From IDS-8 sp040902105 (GTDB lineage Bacteria > Pseudomonadota > Gammaproteobacteria > Steroidobacterales > Woeseiaceae): a stretch of 31,412 nucleotides of DNA. The stretch is from contig JBBDXW010000031.1 of NCBI GenBank assembly GCA_040902105.1, forward strand, positions 1-31,412, given 5' to 3'. The position numbers were made by a program, and so were the translations under genes. Below are positions 1 to 8,352 of this stretch, one piece after another. The notes under the pieces were generated by a model that was not told where the DNA came from, ran no database searches, and saw only the letters and a list, made by a program, of their open reading frames with translations. Position 1 is the stretch's first letter. Every line of letters starts with the position of its first letter.

Positions 1-45
1 CTCCTTGATACGTATACTGCGCCTTCCCCTGTGGTTTGTCAAGTA

Positions 46-75
46 TATAATCGCCCACAATCTAGCATAAAGGGT
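46..75 (+). promoter_or_regulatory. Possible -10 and Shine-Dalgarno for the FlhC-like gene
   Basis: A perfect TATAAT lies at 46-51, and an AGGGTG ribosome site at about 70-75 sits five bases before the ATG at 81. No good -35 hexamer stands 16-18 bases upstream of the TATAAT (the sequence there is cttccc), so the promoter is tentative. The ribosome site supports the chosen start. Confidence 0.3.
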
Positions 76-80
76 GATAA

Positions 81-674
81 ATGCGCCTCACTGATAATCG
101 CTATGCAACCGAGAGAAACCAGTTCGAGCTGGCGCTGCGTATGATCGGCCACGAGGCCCGGACGCGCACGATCAAATCCTGCACGGGATTGAGCGACGAC
201 CGCATACGCAAGGTGTACAGCACCTATTTTCGCGACTCCGGCGGGGCGTCGGTCAAGCGCCGCCGCGGCAAGTCGCCGCGACAGGTGTCGCTGTTCGTGA
301 AGAACCCGCTGAACCAGCTCGAAGCGACGACCCTGATCGCCCTCTACTGTGCCAGTCTGCTGCTGCGCGTCGAGCCCTCGAACAAGATTCACGCCTGCTG
401 GCCGCGCCCGGATGTGGAGTATGGCCACCGGGTCTGCCGCGCTTTCGAGACCTACCTGCTGTTGCACCCGTCGCCGCGACTCAATTTCGAGTGGGCGTGG
501 AATCTGTTGCAGATCATTTCGCACAACGACGAACTGTACCTCGCGGTCTGCAGCGACTGTCACAGTTCCTACGTCCAGGATGCCTACGCACTCGACCACA
601 AGGTCTGCCCCAGTTGCGAGATCTCGCGTCACCGGCAAAGGCGGCCCGGAACAGCCAGCTTCGCGCGCGTTTAA
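81..674 (+). CDS. FlhC-family transcriptional regulator (orphan, no FlhD partner)
   Basis: A 197-residue protein with the layout of the flagellar activator FlhC. An N-terminal helical, helix-turn-helix-like part (about residues 10-55, containing GLSDDRIRKVY) resembles the E. coli FlhC stretch TSLSRERLIKLY. A C-terminal zinc-binding part has CSDC near residue 157 and CPSC near residue 176, matching the four-cysteine cluster of FlhC. In enterobacteria FlhC works as a hetero-oligomer with FlhD at class II flagellar promoters. No flhD or flagellar gene is visible here, so a flagellar role is not shown. Stand-alone FlhC-like proteins occur in other gammaproteobacteria with unknown targets. The ATG at 81 has a good ribosome site. 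Family assignment is from remembered motif similarity. Confidence 0.7.
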   Translation: MRLTDNRYATERNQFELALRMIGHEARTRTIKSCTGLSDDRIRKVYSTYFRDSGGASVKRRRGKSPRQVSLFVKNPLNQLEATTLIALYCASLLLRVEPSNKIHACWPRPDVEYGHRVCRAFETYLLLHPSPRLNFEWAWNLLQIISHNDELYLAVCSDCHSSYVQDAYALDHKVCPSCEISRHRQRRPGTASFARV

Positions 675-768
675 GCTGCATTTTTCGGTAACGCCCGGGA
701 CCGCTGGTTTGCGGAGCCTCGCCGCCGCAGCGTATCGTCTGCATTTCAGGGCGGCAGGCGTTGGTTGC

Positions 769-1692
769 ATGAACGGGCATAATATTTTCGCTGGCGCTTT
801 CGTCGACCGCTCCGGCTACCGCCGTGAGGATCCCGACTGGCTGCATGCCGCGATCACGGGCGACGAGAGCGTGTTTGCGCCGGTGTGGGGAGACAAATGT
901 CTCGCCATCGGCGAACCGCTGCGGGCGGTGTTGCTGGGTCGGCGCGACGTCGGCGATTTCCTGCGGGAGCGGGACGCCATTTTCCTCGGCATGTATCGTG
1001 ATCGTCCCGCCTTTGCGATGCCGATCGATGGCGGCGCGGATGCGCCCTTCGCGGATCGTGGGCAGTTCCATGACTTGCGTTATCTCGGCAGCGCGTTGCC
1101 GGCCGACGAGGCGAACCTCGTGGCGCAGGCGCGGGCGCTGGTCCTGTGGCATCGCGCACAGAAATTCTGCGGCCGTTGCGGAGCCTTGTCACGCGCGGAG
1201 TCGGGCGGCAATACCCGGCTTTGCATCGGGCCGGACTGCGGGGTTCGTATCTTCCCGCGGGTTGACCCGGCCATCATCGTGCTGGTCGCGGCTGGCCATC
1301 GCTGCCTGCTCGGCCGGCAGGCCGGCTGGCCCGAGGGTCGCTACTCGACGATCGCGGGATTCGTCGAACCTGGCGAGAGCCTGGAGGACGCGGTGCAGCG
1401 CGAAGTGCTGGAAGAAACGAACGTTGCCGTACACGACATCCGCTATCACAGTTCGCAACCGTGGCCGTTTCCGTCATCGCTGATGCTGGGCTTTACAGCC
1501 CAGGCCCTCAGCGACACGATCAAGTTGAACGACGGGGAACTCGAGGACGCGCGCTGGTTTACCCGCAAGGAACTCGAATCCGGATTTCCGAAGCTGCCTT
1601 ACAGGCTGTCGATTGCAAGGCGCCTCGTCGACGACTGGCTGAATGAGCACGATCATCGTGACGCGCCGTCGAGACCCCGCGGCATTCGCTGA
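769..1692 (+). CDS. nudC: NADH pyrophosphatase / NAD-capped RNA hydrolase NudC
   Basis: A 307-residue Nudix hydrolase that splits NAD(H) into NMN(H) and AMP and, in the NudC family, removes NAD caps from RNA. A four-cysteine zinc ribbon is formed by C134, C137, C152 and C157. The Nudix box starts at G197 (GFVEPGES) and contains REVLEET. The NudC-specific SQPWPFP follows at about residues 229-235. The Nudix glycine of the EExG segment is Asn here (EETNV). The ATG at 769 is chosen because the following NIFAGAF and RREDPDWL match the usual N-terminus of NudC proteins; no strong ribosome site is seen. The stop overlaps the next start by one base (TGATG), so the two genes are probably co-translated. 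Confidence 0.9.
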   Translation: MNGHNIFAGAFVDRSGYRREDPDWLHAAITGDESVFAPVWGDKCLAIGEPLRAVLLGRRDVGDFLRERDAIFLGMYRDRPAFAMPIDGGADAPFADRGQFHDLRYLGSALPADEANLVAQARALVLWHRAQKFCGRCGALSRAESGGNTRLCIGPDCGVRIFPRVDPAIIVLVAAGHRCLLGRQAGWPEGRYSTIAGFVEPGESLEDAVQREVLEETNVAVHDIRYHSSQPWPFPSSLMLGFTAQALSDTIKLNDGELEDARWFTRKELESGFPKLPYRLSIARRLVDDWLNEHDHRDAPSRPRGIR

Positions 1693-2450
1693 TGTGCCTC
1701 ATCGCCTTCGCCTTCAAGGTGCATCCGGACTACCGCCTGATCCTCGGCGCGAATCGCGACGAATTTCATGCGCGGCCGGCGGCCGCCATGCACTGGTGGC
1801 CCGACCGTCCATTCCTGCTGGCGGGCCGCGACCTCGAGGCGGGCGGCACCTGGCTCGCCGTCAGCAAGGGAGGGCGGTTTGCGGCCGTGACGAACTATCG
1901 CGAAGACCTGAAAACGCAGCGCGGCGAGCACTCGCGCGGCGAACTCGTCACCGGGTTCGTTGCAGGCGAAGAATCGCCGTTCGGATATTGCAGGATGATC
2001 GACCCGGCCAGGTTCGCGGGCTTCAGCCTGCTGGCCGCTGACCGGGACGAAATGGTCTATGTCTCGAACCGCGGCGACGACGCTCGCAGGCTTGCGCCCG
2101 GCGTCTATGCGCTCAGCAACGCGTCGCTCGACACCCCCTGGACGAAGGTCGTACGCAGCAAAGGCGCGATCGCGACGCTGCTCGCGCAAAACACGTTCGA
2201 CGCCGAATCGATCTTTCGCCTTTTAGGCGATCGCGAGCCCGCGGCGAGCGACGACGATGTCGCAACGGGCCTCGCGCCGGATATCGCGCGGGCAGTGTCG
2301 GCTCCATTTATTGCAACAGCCGAATACGGCACCCGCTGCTCGACCGTTCTGCTGGTCGGGGTATCCGGACGCGTCGAGATTCATGAGCGTCGCTTCGACA
2401 GCGCCGGCGAAGCGGCTGGCGACGCCCGTTTCGAATTCCCGATCCGCTGA
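1692..2450 (+). CDS. NRDE-family protein (TANGO2-like)
   Basis: A 252-residue member of the NRDE / TANGO2 family. Hallmarks are the N-terminal MCLI with Cys2, the NRDEFHARPA motif at about residues 22-31, HWW shortly after, and GGTWLAVSKGGRFAAVTNYRE at about residues 52-72. The fold is Ntn-hydrolase-like with Cys2 as the likely nucleophile, but the bacterial substrate is not established. The human relative TANGO2 is linked to heme and lipid metabolism. The gene overlaps the nudC stop by one base, which points to one transcript. Length is normal for the family and no defects are seen. Confidence 0.85.
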   Translation: MCLIAFAFKVHPDYRLILGANRDEFHARPAAAMHWWPDRPFLLAGRDLEAGGTWLAVSKGGRFAAVTNYREDLKTQRGEHSRGELVTGFVAGEESPFGYCRMIDPARFAGFSLLAADRDEMVYVSNRGDDARRLAPGVYALSNASLDTPWTKVVRSKGAIATLLAQNTFDAESIFRLLGDREPAASDDDVATGLAPDIARAVSAPFIATAEYGTRCSTVLLVGVSGRVEIHERRFDSAGEAAGDARFEFPIR

Positions 2451-2457
2451 CGCTTGC

Positions 2458-2474
2458 CGGGCGGAACTCGCCCG
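2458..2474. terminator. GC-rich hairpin between convergent genes
   Basis: A six-base-pair stem, CGGGCG (2458-2463) with CGCCCG (2469-2474) and loop GAACT, lies in the 58-base gap between the convergent NRDE and esterase genes. No T-run follows on either strand, so it is at best a weak terminator. Confidence 0.25.
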
Positions 2475-2508
2475 CCCTGCCGGCTCCTTTGAATCGTGGC
2501 ACTCCGTT

Positions 2509-3201
2509 TCAGGCGGGTTGGCGGACTCCCAGCACCGATTGCAGCCACCGGCCGATGGCGGTGATTTCCTCCGCGCACACGGCGTGCGCCATCGGGAACT
2601 CGTGCCACTCAACCGTAAAGCCCGCATGCTCGAGCGCCTCCTTCGACGACTTTCCAAGTTCGATCGGCAACACCGGATCGAAACGTCCATGCGCCATGAA
2701 GATCGGCACCGCACGGGATGCGGCGTTTTCATTGTCGGCAACTTCGTCCCGGAACGATTGCGCAAGCGGTAGCCAGGTAGACAGGGCCAGGAGACCGGCA
2801 AGGCGCCGCGGATAACGCAAGGCCGTATGCAACACGATCGCACCGCCCTGTGAAAAGCCGGCCAGTACGATTCTTCCGTAATCGGAACCTCGTTGATGCT
2901 CACGCTCGACCAGCCGTCCCAGCAAGGTCGCGCTTTCACGAATGCCGGCTTCGTCCTGCGGGCCATCGCGGTCGAAGCTCCTGATGTCGTACCACGCGCG
3001 CATCGTCATGCCGCCGTTGATCGTCACCGGGCGCATGGGAGCGTGCGGAAATACGAAGCGAACGCCCGCATCGCGCGGCAGTCCGAGTTCCGGCACAATG
3101 GGTTCGAAGTCGTGACCGTCGGCGCCGAGACCGTGCAGCCAGATGACACTGCTCTTCGGCTCCTCGCCAAGTTCAATTTCCACGCTGTCCGGTATCTGCA
3201 C
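2509..3201 (-). CDS. Carboxylesterase / acyl-protein-thioesterase-like alpha/beta hydrolase
   Basis: A 230-residue alpha/beta hydrolase of the phospholipase/carboxylesterase (APT1, EstB) family. These cytoplasmic enzymes hydrolyse short acyl esters or thioesters. The triad is readable: nucleophile S117 in GFSQGG, D175 in GRFDPVLP and H206 in MAHAV. The early WLHGLGADGHDF (about residues 21-32) and FPHAPMRPVTINGG (about 51-64) are family signatures. The start is GTG at 3201, supported by an AGGGAA ribosome site about nine bases upstream. The gene is divergent from argR, so its promoter must share the roughly 100-base gap that holds the ARG-box-like operator. Confidence 0.85.
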   Translation of the reverse strand: MQIPDSVEIELGEEPKSSVIWLHGLGADGHDFEPIVPELGLPRDAGVRFVFPHAPMRPVTINGGMTMRAWYDIRSFDRDGPQDEAGIRESATLLGRLVEREHQRGSDYGRIVLAGFSQGGAIVLHTALRYPRRLAGLLALSTWLPLAQSFRDEVADNENAASRAVPIFMAHGRFDPVLPIELGKSSKEALEHAGFTVEWHEFPMAHAVCAEEITAIGRWLQSVLGVRQPA

Positions 3202-3261
3202 CTGATTGCTTCCCTTGTGACGACGTCGATGTTACCAGCCGACGAAGCGCTTGACCCATTA

Positions 3262-3299
3262 TGCGCATTCTGATAATTATATGTGCATAATTATTCGAC
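3262..3299 (+). promoter_or_regulatory. ARG-box-like operator ahead of argR
   Basis: The best box is 3282-3299, with core TGCAT-AATT-ATTCG at 3284-3297. It matches 8 of 10 fixed positions of the ArgR consensus TGAAT-wwww-ATTCA. A weaker second box (CGCAT-TCTG-ATAAT core, 3262-3279) lies two bases upstream; paired 18-bp boxes with 2-3 bp spacing are the normal ArgR arrangement. GATAAT at 3272-3277 lies 15 bases after TTGACC at 3251-3256, so bound repressor would cover the promoter. Autoregulation and control of the whole arginine operon are inferred. Confidence 0.6.
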
Positions 3300-3307
3300 A
3301 CGCACTC

Positions 3308-3763
3308 ATGCCAACCCCTGCCCAATCACAAACCGAACGACGCGAAGCCATTCGCCGGGCATTGCAAAGCAGTCCTGCCGTGACCCAGCAGGACCTCGTC
3401 CGGACCCTGACGGCGGTGGGCTTTCACGCGACCCAGTCGAGCGTCAGCCGCGACTTGAGGAGCCTCGGCGCCGTCAAGTCGGGCAGAGGCTACGAATTGC
3501 CGGCCAACGACTCGAGCGGCGAGGATGAGATCGCGAACGTCGCGGAACTTTTGCGGGACCTGAGCACGGCCGGGCCCAATCTGCTGGTCATCAAGACGGC
3601 GATCGGCGCCGCACAGCGGGTCGCACTGGCACTGGATCGTTGCGGTTGGCCCGAAATTGTCGGCAACGTCGGCGGTGATGACACGGTGTTCACCGCAACG
3701 GCCACTGCGGCCCTGCAACGCAGGTTGCTGCAAAAAATAACCCGCGCGGCGGGCCGCCCGTGA
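3308..3763 (+). CDS. argR: Arginine repressor ArgR
   Basis: A 151-residue ArgR/AhrC-family repressor, a hexameric DNA-binding protein with L-arginine as co-repressor. The N-terminal winged helix covers about residues 10-58, with the recognition segment TQSSVSRDLRSLGAVK at 42-57. The C-terminal oligomerisation and arginine-binding domain (about 80-145) has IKTAIGAAQRVALALD and the arginine-contacting GDDT at 123-126. The ATG at 3308 is preferred over the in-frame ATG at 3281, because the latter lies on the operator and its extra residues are not family-like. Neither start has a clear ribosome site. It stands first in the arginine operon, 37 bases before argG, as in some Bacteroidetes arginine clusters. 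Confidence 0.9.
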   Translation: MPTPAQSQTERREAIRRALQSSPAVTQQDLVRTLTAVGFHATQSSVSRDLRSLGAVKSGRGYELPANDSSGEDEIANVAELLRDLSTAGPNLLVIKTAIGAAQRVALALDRCGWPEIVGNVGGDDTVFTATATAALQRRLLQKITRAAGRP

Positions 3764-3800
3764 AGAATTCCGCCTGAAGTATTTCGAGGAAGCCGCAACT

Positions 3801-5012
3801 TTGAGTCAGCCCGCAATGCCGATAGTGCTCGCCTTCTCCGGCGGCCTCGATACCTCGTTCTGTGTTCCGTGGCTCAAGGAAACCTACGGCCGCGACGTCA
3901 TTGCGGCAACCATCAATACCGGAGGCATCGACGGCGATGCGGCAGCGGCACTCAGACGGAAGGCCCTGGCGCTCGGCGCGGCCGAACACGTATTGCTGGA
4001 TAGCCGCGAGAAATTCTTCGACACAGTGATCCGGTTCCTCATCGCCGGCAATGTGCGGCGCGGCCAGCTTTATCCGCTTTGCGTCGGCGCCGAGCGCGGA
4101 CTGCAGGCCGCGGGACTCGCGCGCATCGCAAGCGAGCATGCTGCGCAGACTGTGGCGCACGGCTGCACCGCCGCGGGCAACGACCAGGTACGTTTCGAGG
4201 TGGCATTACGCACGCTCGATCCAGACCTGGAAATTTTGGCGCCCGTGCGTGACAACAACTGGGCGCGGCAGGAACAGCTCGAATTTCTCGCAGCGCGCGG
4301 GTTGCCGCTGCCGCCCGAGGGATCCGCGTACTCGATCAACCGCGGACTGTGGGGCATTACAATCGGCGGCAGGGAGACGCTCAAATCCGAACGTTCGCTG
4401 CCCGAAGACGCGTGGGTCCTGTCTGCCAAAGCGTTCAGCGAACCGCAGCAGCCGTCGGATCACACGATCGACTTCGAATGCGGTGTGCCGACCTCGCTCG
4501 ACGGGCAATCCCTGTCGCCCGTCGCGCTGATCGAGTCCCTCGAAGTCCTCGCCGGGAATTATGCGATCGGCCGGGGCATTCATCTCGGCGACACGGTGCT
4601 CGGCACCAAGGGCCGTGTCGCGTTCGAAGCGCCCGCCGCAGAAACGCTCATTACCGCCCACCGCGAACTGGAGAAGCTCGTCCTCAGTGCGCAGCAAAGC
4701 CGTGTCAAGGACATGCTCTCGAACGTCTACGGCGATCTCATTCACGAAGGCAGGCAGCTCGACCTCGCCTGCCGCGACATCGAAGCGCTACTGGCTTCGT
4801 CGCAGAAACGGGTCACGGGGCGAGTGAGTTTACGCTTGCGGCCCGGCAACCTGTTCATTACGGGTGTCAGCTCGCCTCATTCGTTGCTCGCGGCCTCCCG
4901 CGGCGTCTACGGCGAATCCGCGGGTGAGTGGAGCGCCCGGGACGCGCTGGGCTACTCGCGCATTCTGTCATTGAGCGGCGCGCTGCAGAGTCGCGCTGCC
5001 GCGGAGGGCTGA
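3801..5012 (+). CDS. argG: Argininosuccinate synthase ArgG
   Basis: Joins citrulline and aspartate with ATP to make argininosuccinate. The ATP-pyrophosphatase loop is AFSGGLDTS close to the N-terminus. AHGCTAAGNDQVRFE (about residues 119-133) is the citrulline/aspartate region, and SINRGLWG follows near residue 180. The sequence is of the shorter type seen in Xanthomonas and Bacteroidetes (SGGLDTSFCV, NTGG, GNDQVRF, YAIGRGIHLGDT), not the long E. coli type. The start is either TTG at 3801, with a GAGGA about 11 bases upstream, or ATG at 3816 (MPIVLAFSGG); 3801 is used because of the ribosome site. The next gene begins three bases after the stop. Confidence 0.92.
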   Translation: MSQPAMPIVLAFSGGLDTSFCVPWLKETYGRDVIAATINTGGIDGDAAAALRRKALALGAAEHVLLDSREKFFDTVIRFLIAGNVRRGQLYPLCVGAERGLQAAGLARIASEHAAQTVAHGCTAAGNDQVRFEVALRTLDPDLEILAPVRDNNWARQEQLEFLAARGLPLPPEGSAYSINRGLWGITIGGRETLKSERSLPEDAWVLSAKAFSEPQQPSDHTIDFECGVPTSLDGQSLSPVALIESLEVLAGNYAIGRGIHLGDTVLGTKGRVAFEAPAAETLITAHRELEKLVLSAQQSRVKDMLSNVYGDLIHEGRQLDLACRDIEALLASSQKRVTGRVSLRLRPGNLFITGVSSPHSLLAASRGVYGESAGEWSARDALGYSRILSLSGALQSRAAAEG

Positions 5013-5015
5013 ACG

Positions 5016-6083
5016 ATGCGCACAGTCATCGTTGACAAGGTCGCGTCGGTCGCGCAGCACAGTAATCTGGGTCGCGAACTTCGCGTTGCCGACGAAATTG
5101 TCTGCGAGGAAGGCGTGCTCCTCGCGGTCCGGGTCCTGAACAACAAGAACCGCTACAACCAGCTCGAACTCACCAGCGGACGGATGGCGACGGTCAACCA
5201 GGGAGACGTCGTCGTCGGCGCGCTGGGTCACCGCAAGGCGTTGCTCGGTTACTCCGGCCATTTGCCCGAAGTCCTGGACGTCGGCTCGACTGTGCAGCTC
5301 CTGAACATCGGCGGGGTGCTCGGCATCTGCGATTCCGCCAATCCGGATGTCGGTGCGCCGTTCGACTGCGAAGTGCTGGGGACGGTGCTGCACTTTCCGT
5401 ATCTCGCCGAACGCATCGGGGTGCCGGCGCGCGCCGGCGCCGGCACGCTGGATGCCGCTGCCGTTCTGGATACGCGCGGCGTGCCGGTCGTGGCGCTCGC
5501 GGGAACCTGCATGGATTCCGGCAAGACCGCAGCCGCCTGTGCAATCGTCAGCCGGCTGCGGCATCTCGGCCTGCACGTGGCAGCCTGCAAGGCCACCGGC
5601 GTATCGCTGCGGCGCGACATCCTCGCGATGGAGGACGCCGGCGCCGCCGAGACCATGATCTTTTCCGATCTCGGCATTGTCGCGACGACGGCAGAAAACG
5701 GGCCGGCGCTGACGCGGGCGCTTCTTTCGTCCCTGGCCCTCCATGAGCCCGACGTGATCGTGATCGAACTCGGCGACGGATTGCTCGGCGCATACGGCGT
5801 CGAAGCCATTCTCACCGACGCGGCGATCAGGACGGCATTCACAGCCGTGGTGCTGTGCGCCAACGATCCGGTCGCCGCGTGGGGCGGCGCCAAGATCCTG
5901 CGCGAACAGTACGGCATCGAACCGGCCGTCGTGACGGGCCCGGCAACGGACAACGCCGTCGGCATCGATCAGATATCCACACGCATGTCACTGCCGGCGA
6001 TCAACGCATTGACCAGCGGTACGGCCCTGGGAGATCACATCGCGGACTGCCTTCCGACCGCGCTGCAGAGAAAACGATCGTGA
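5016..6083 (+). CDS. Uncharacterised P-loop (BioD/DUF1611-like) protein inside the arginine operon
   Basis: I do not recognise a characterised homologue. The 355-residue protein has a beta-rich N-terminal half (about residues 1-150, glycine- and valine-rich, with GDVVVGALGHRKALLGYSG). A nucleotide-binding domain follows, with Walker A GTCMDSGKT at 163-171 and then AACKATG, which recalls the K-P-x-x-T-G segment of dethiobiotin synthetase. A hydrophobic strand ending in VIVIELGDGLLG (about 246-257) is a Walker-B-like element. The shape resembles the SIMIBI/BioD group and the C-terminal part of DUF1611 proteins, whose relatives often catalyse ATP-dependent ligations. It starts three bases after argG, and its stop overlaps the argC start (GTGA), so it is translated with arginine enzymes. 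A role in arginine metabolism is inferred from position only. Confidence 0.6.
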   Translation: MRTVIVDKVASVAQHSNLGRELRVADEIVCEEGVLLAVRVLNNKNRYNQLELTSGRMATVNQGDVVVGALGHRKALLGYSGHLPEVLDVGSTVQLLNIGGVLGICDSANPDVGAPFDCEVLGTVLHFPYLAERIGVPARAGAGTLDAAAVLDTRGVPVVALAGTCMDSGKTAAACAIVSRLRHLGLHVAACKATGVSLRRDILAMEDAGAAETMIFSDLGIVATTAENGPALTRALLSSLALHEPDVIVIELGDGLLGAYGVEAILTDAAIRTAFTAVVLCANDPVAAWGGAKILREQYGIEPAVVTGPATDNAVGIDQISTRMSLPAINALTSGTALGDHIADCLPTALQRKRS

Positions 6084-7150
6084 CGGCCGGTCCGGGCGAG
6101 ATCAGCGCGGTGGTCATCGGTGCAACCGGCTACGTCGGCGGCGAACTGTTGCGTTTGCTCTCTCAGCATCCGGACTTTTCCCTGCATGCTGCGGTATCCG
6201 AAAGCCAGGGCGGCGTGGCGATCGGCGCGGTGTTTCCGCATCTCGCGGGTGCTTGCGCCGGCAGGACGTTCGCGAAAGGCGGCGCATGGACAGAGAGGCT
6301 GGACAGGCGTACGAATCTGGCCTTGTTCTCCGCGGCGCCGAACGGCGCATCGGCGCCCGTCATCGCCGACGCCCTCGAGGCAGCGGCGAAACGCGACCTG
6401 GCGGTGCACGTCGTCGATTGTTCGGCCGACTTTCGTTATGCCGATGCGGAACAGTATCGGGAGATTTATCGCTCCGAGCATGCGGCGCCGCGCCTGCTTG
6501 ACGATTTCTTCTGCGCTGTGCCCGAGCATGCGCCCGTCGTCAATGCAGAGCACGTCGGCCACCCGGGCTGCTTCGCAACCGCCGTGCTGCTCGCGGCCGT
6601 ACCGCTGGTCGCATCGCAGCTTGCCGCCGGCCCGTTGTTCGTCTCGGCCGTGACCGGCAGCACGGGATCGGGCAGGACTGCCCAGCCCGGCACACATCAT
6701 CCGGAGCGGCACTCCAATCTGTATGCCTATAAGCCTCTGTCGCATCGACACGCTCCGGAAATCGAGCGCCTTGTCGAACTTGCCGGCGGCAAACGTATTT
6801 CCATTCACTTCGTTCCTCATTCGGGGCCTTTCTCGCGCGGGATTTACGCGACATTGCAGGCAGAGCTCGAACCCGGCATCCCGGCCGAAGCGGTTCGTGA
6901 GGCGTTTCGCAGCTACTATGCCGGCGCGCAATTTGTGCGCGTCGTCGATGGCCCGCCGAAGCTCAAGGACGTGGTCGCGAGCAACTACTGCCACATCGGC
7001 ATCGAGGCCGGCAACGATTCCGTGGTTGTCATGAGTGCAATCGACAACCTCATCAAGGGCGCGGCCGGCGGTGCAGTGCAATGGATGAATCGACTCTGGT
7101 CCCTGCCGGAAACCACGGGTCTGCTTGCGCCGGCCGCCGCATGGACTTAG
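6080..7150 (+). CDS. argC: N-acyl-gamma-glutamyl-phosphate reductase ArgC
   Basis: NADPH-dependent reduction of N-acylglutamyl-phosphate to the semialdehyde, the third step of arginine synthesis. The NADP-binding loop is GATGYVGGEL near residues 14-23. The catalytic cysteine is C164 in HPGCFATA. HFVPHSGPFSRG (about 239-250) is the usual substrate-binding region with the active-site histidine. The GTG at 6080 is chosen because it overlaps the upstream stop in a GTGA junction and gives a normal 356-residue length. The longer open frame upstream runs through the previous gene and is a shadow. The 3' end overlaps argD by ten bases. Confidence 0.92.
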   Translation: MTAGPGEISAVVIGATGYVGGELLRLLSQHPDFSLHAAVSESQGGVAIGAVFPHLAGACAGRTFAKGGAWTERLDRRTNLALFSAAPNGASAPVIADALEAAAKRDLAVHVVDCSADFRYADAEQYREIYRSEHAAPRLLDDFFCAVPEHAPVVNAEHVGHPGCFATAVLLAAVPLVASQLAAGPLFVSAVTGSTGSGRTAQPGTHHPERHSNLYAYKPLSHRHAPEIERLVELAGGKRISIHFVPHSGPFSRGIYATLQAELEPGIPAEAVREAFRSYYAGAQFVRVVDGPPKLKDVVASNYCHIGIEAGNDSVVVMSAIDNLIKGAAGGAVQWMNRLWSLPETTGLLAPAAAWT

Positions 7151-8352
7151 CCGTCATGCACGACAGGTTGCGCGAGGTACAGGCGCGGGAGGCGGCGACG
7201 ACGATTCCGGTTTACAGCCAGCTGCCTTTTCTGGCGGAGCGCGCGGAAGGCTGCGAGATCATCACGGCCGACGGCCGGCGCATACTCGACCTGTACGGCG
7301 GTCATGCCGTGGCCGGGCTCGGCTATGCGCATCCCGTCCTCACGCACGCAATAGCGCGGCAGGCGAAGCGCCTCCTGTTTCAGAGCAACGCGGTCGTTCT
7401 CGAGGTACGCGCGGAGGCTGCCGAGGAAATCACGTCGATCGCACCGGAAAACCTGCGGCGCGCGTTCTTCGTCAACAGCGGCGCGGAGGCCAACGAGAAC
7501 GCGCTGCGCATTGCCTGCAGCGCAACCGGGCGCGGAAAAATCCTGGCGGTCACGCACGGCTTTCACGGTCGCACCGCTGCAGCGGCGGCCGTTACCTGGA
7601 AGGCCGCGGAGAACTGGTATGGTTTTCCAGGCTTGCCGTTCGACGTCGAATTCATTCCGCGAAACGACAGCGCTGCAGCAGAATCGATGATCGACCGCGA
7701 CGTTGCGGCGGTCATTTTCGAGCCCGTGCAGGGAATCGGTGGCGCGTTCGATCTGTCGCCGGAGTTCGTGACGGCGTTGCGCAAGTGCACGGCTGCCTGC
7801 GGCTCCCTCCTGATCGCCGACGAGGTTCAGTGCGGCATGGGGCGGTCCGGCCGGTACTTCGCGGTGCAGGCCTTTGGTATTCAGCCGGACCTGATGACCC
7901 TGGCCAAGGCCCTGGGGGGCGGCGTGCCCTGCGGCGCGGTACTGGCGACGAATGAACTGGCCGCGGCGCTCGACGAGGGCGACCTCGGTTCGACGTTCGG
8001 CGGCGGACCGCTAGCCGCGGCAGCGATTATCGCCGTTGTTCGCACGATCAAGGCGGAGCGGCTGCTGGCAAACGTACGTGAACGCGAAGCGCAAATTCGC
8101 GACACTTGCACGACCGGACCCGTACGCTCCATCCAGGGCCTGGGCCTCATGCTGGGACTTCTTTGCGACCGTCCCGCGATCGACGTTCGAAATGCCCTGC
8201 TGGAACAGGACATACTGACGGGCAGCAGCGCCGACCCGCGGGTGCTCCGGCTGCTGCCGCCGCTGGTATTGCAAACCACGCACGTCGAGAGACTGGCGCG
8301 GGCGCTGAAGAACATCGGGCCGCTGTCAAATTCTGCCGAGAGCAATTTATGA
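7141..8352 (+). CDS. argD: N-acylornithine aminotransferase ArgD
   Basis: A 403-residue class III PLP aminotransferase that turns N-acylglutamate semialdehyde into N-acylornithine with glutamate as amino donor. The PLP lysine is K256 in LAKALGGG. The cofactor-ring aspartate is D227 in IADEVQCG, and NSGAEANE at 112-119 binds the phosphate. The segment LDLYGGHAVAGLGYAHP resembles the YLDLYGGHAV signature I associate with Bacteroidetes ArgD, which works on succinylated intermediates, more than the E. coli form. The ATG at 7141 overlaps argC by ten bases; ATG at 7081 (20 residues longer, deep in argC) and ATG at 7156 are alternatives without a better ribosome site. Confidence 0.9.
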   Translation: MDLAVMHDRLREVQAREAATTIPVYSQLPFLAERAEGCEIITADGRRILDLYGGHAVAGLGYAHPVLTHAIARQAKRLLFQSNAVVLEVRAEAAEEITSIAPENLRRAFFVNSGAEANENALRIACSATGRGKILAVTHGFHGRTAAAAAVTWKAAENWYGFPGLPFDVEFIPRNDSAAAESMIDRDVAAVIFEPVQGIGGAFDLSPEFVTALRKCTAACGSLLIADEVQCGMGRSGRYFAVQAFGIQPDLMTLAKALGGGVPCGAVLATNELAAALDEGDLGSTFGGGPLAAAAIIAVVRTIKAERLLANVREREAQIRDTCTTGPVRSIQGLGLMLGLLCDRPAIDVRNALLEQDILTGSSADPRVLRLLPPLVLQTTHVERLARALKNIGPLSNSAESNL

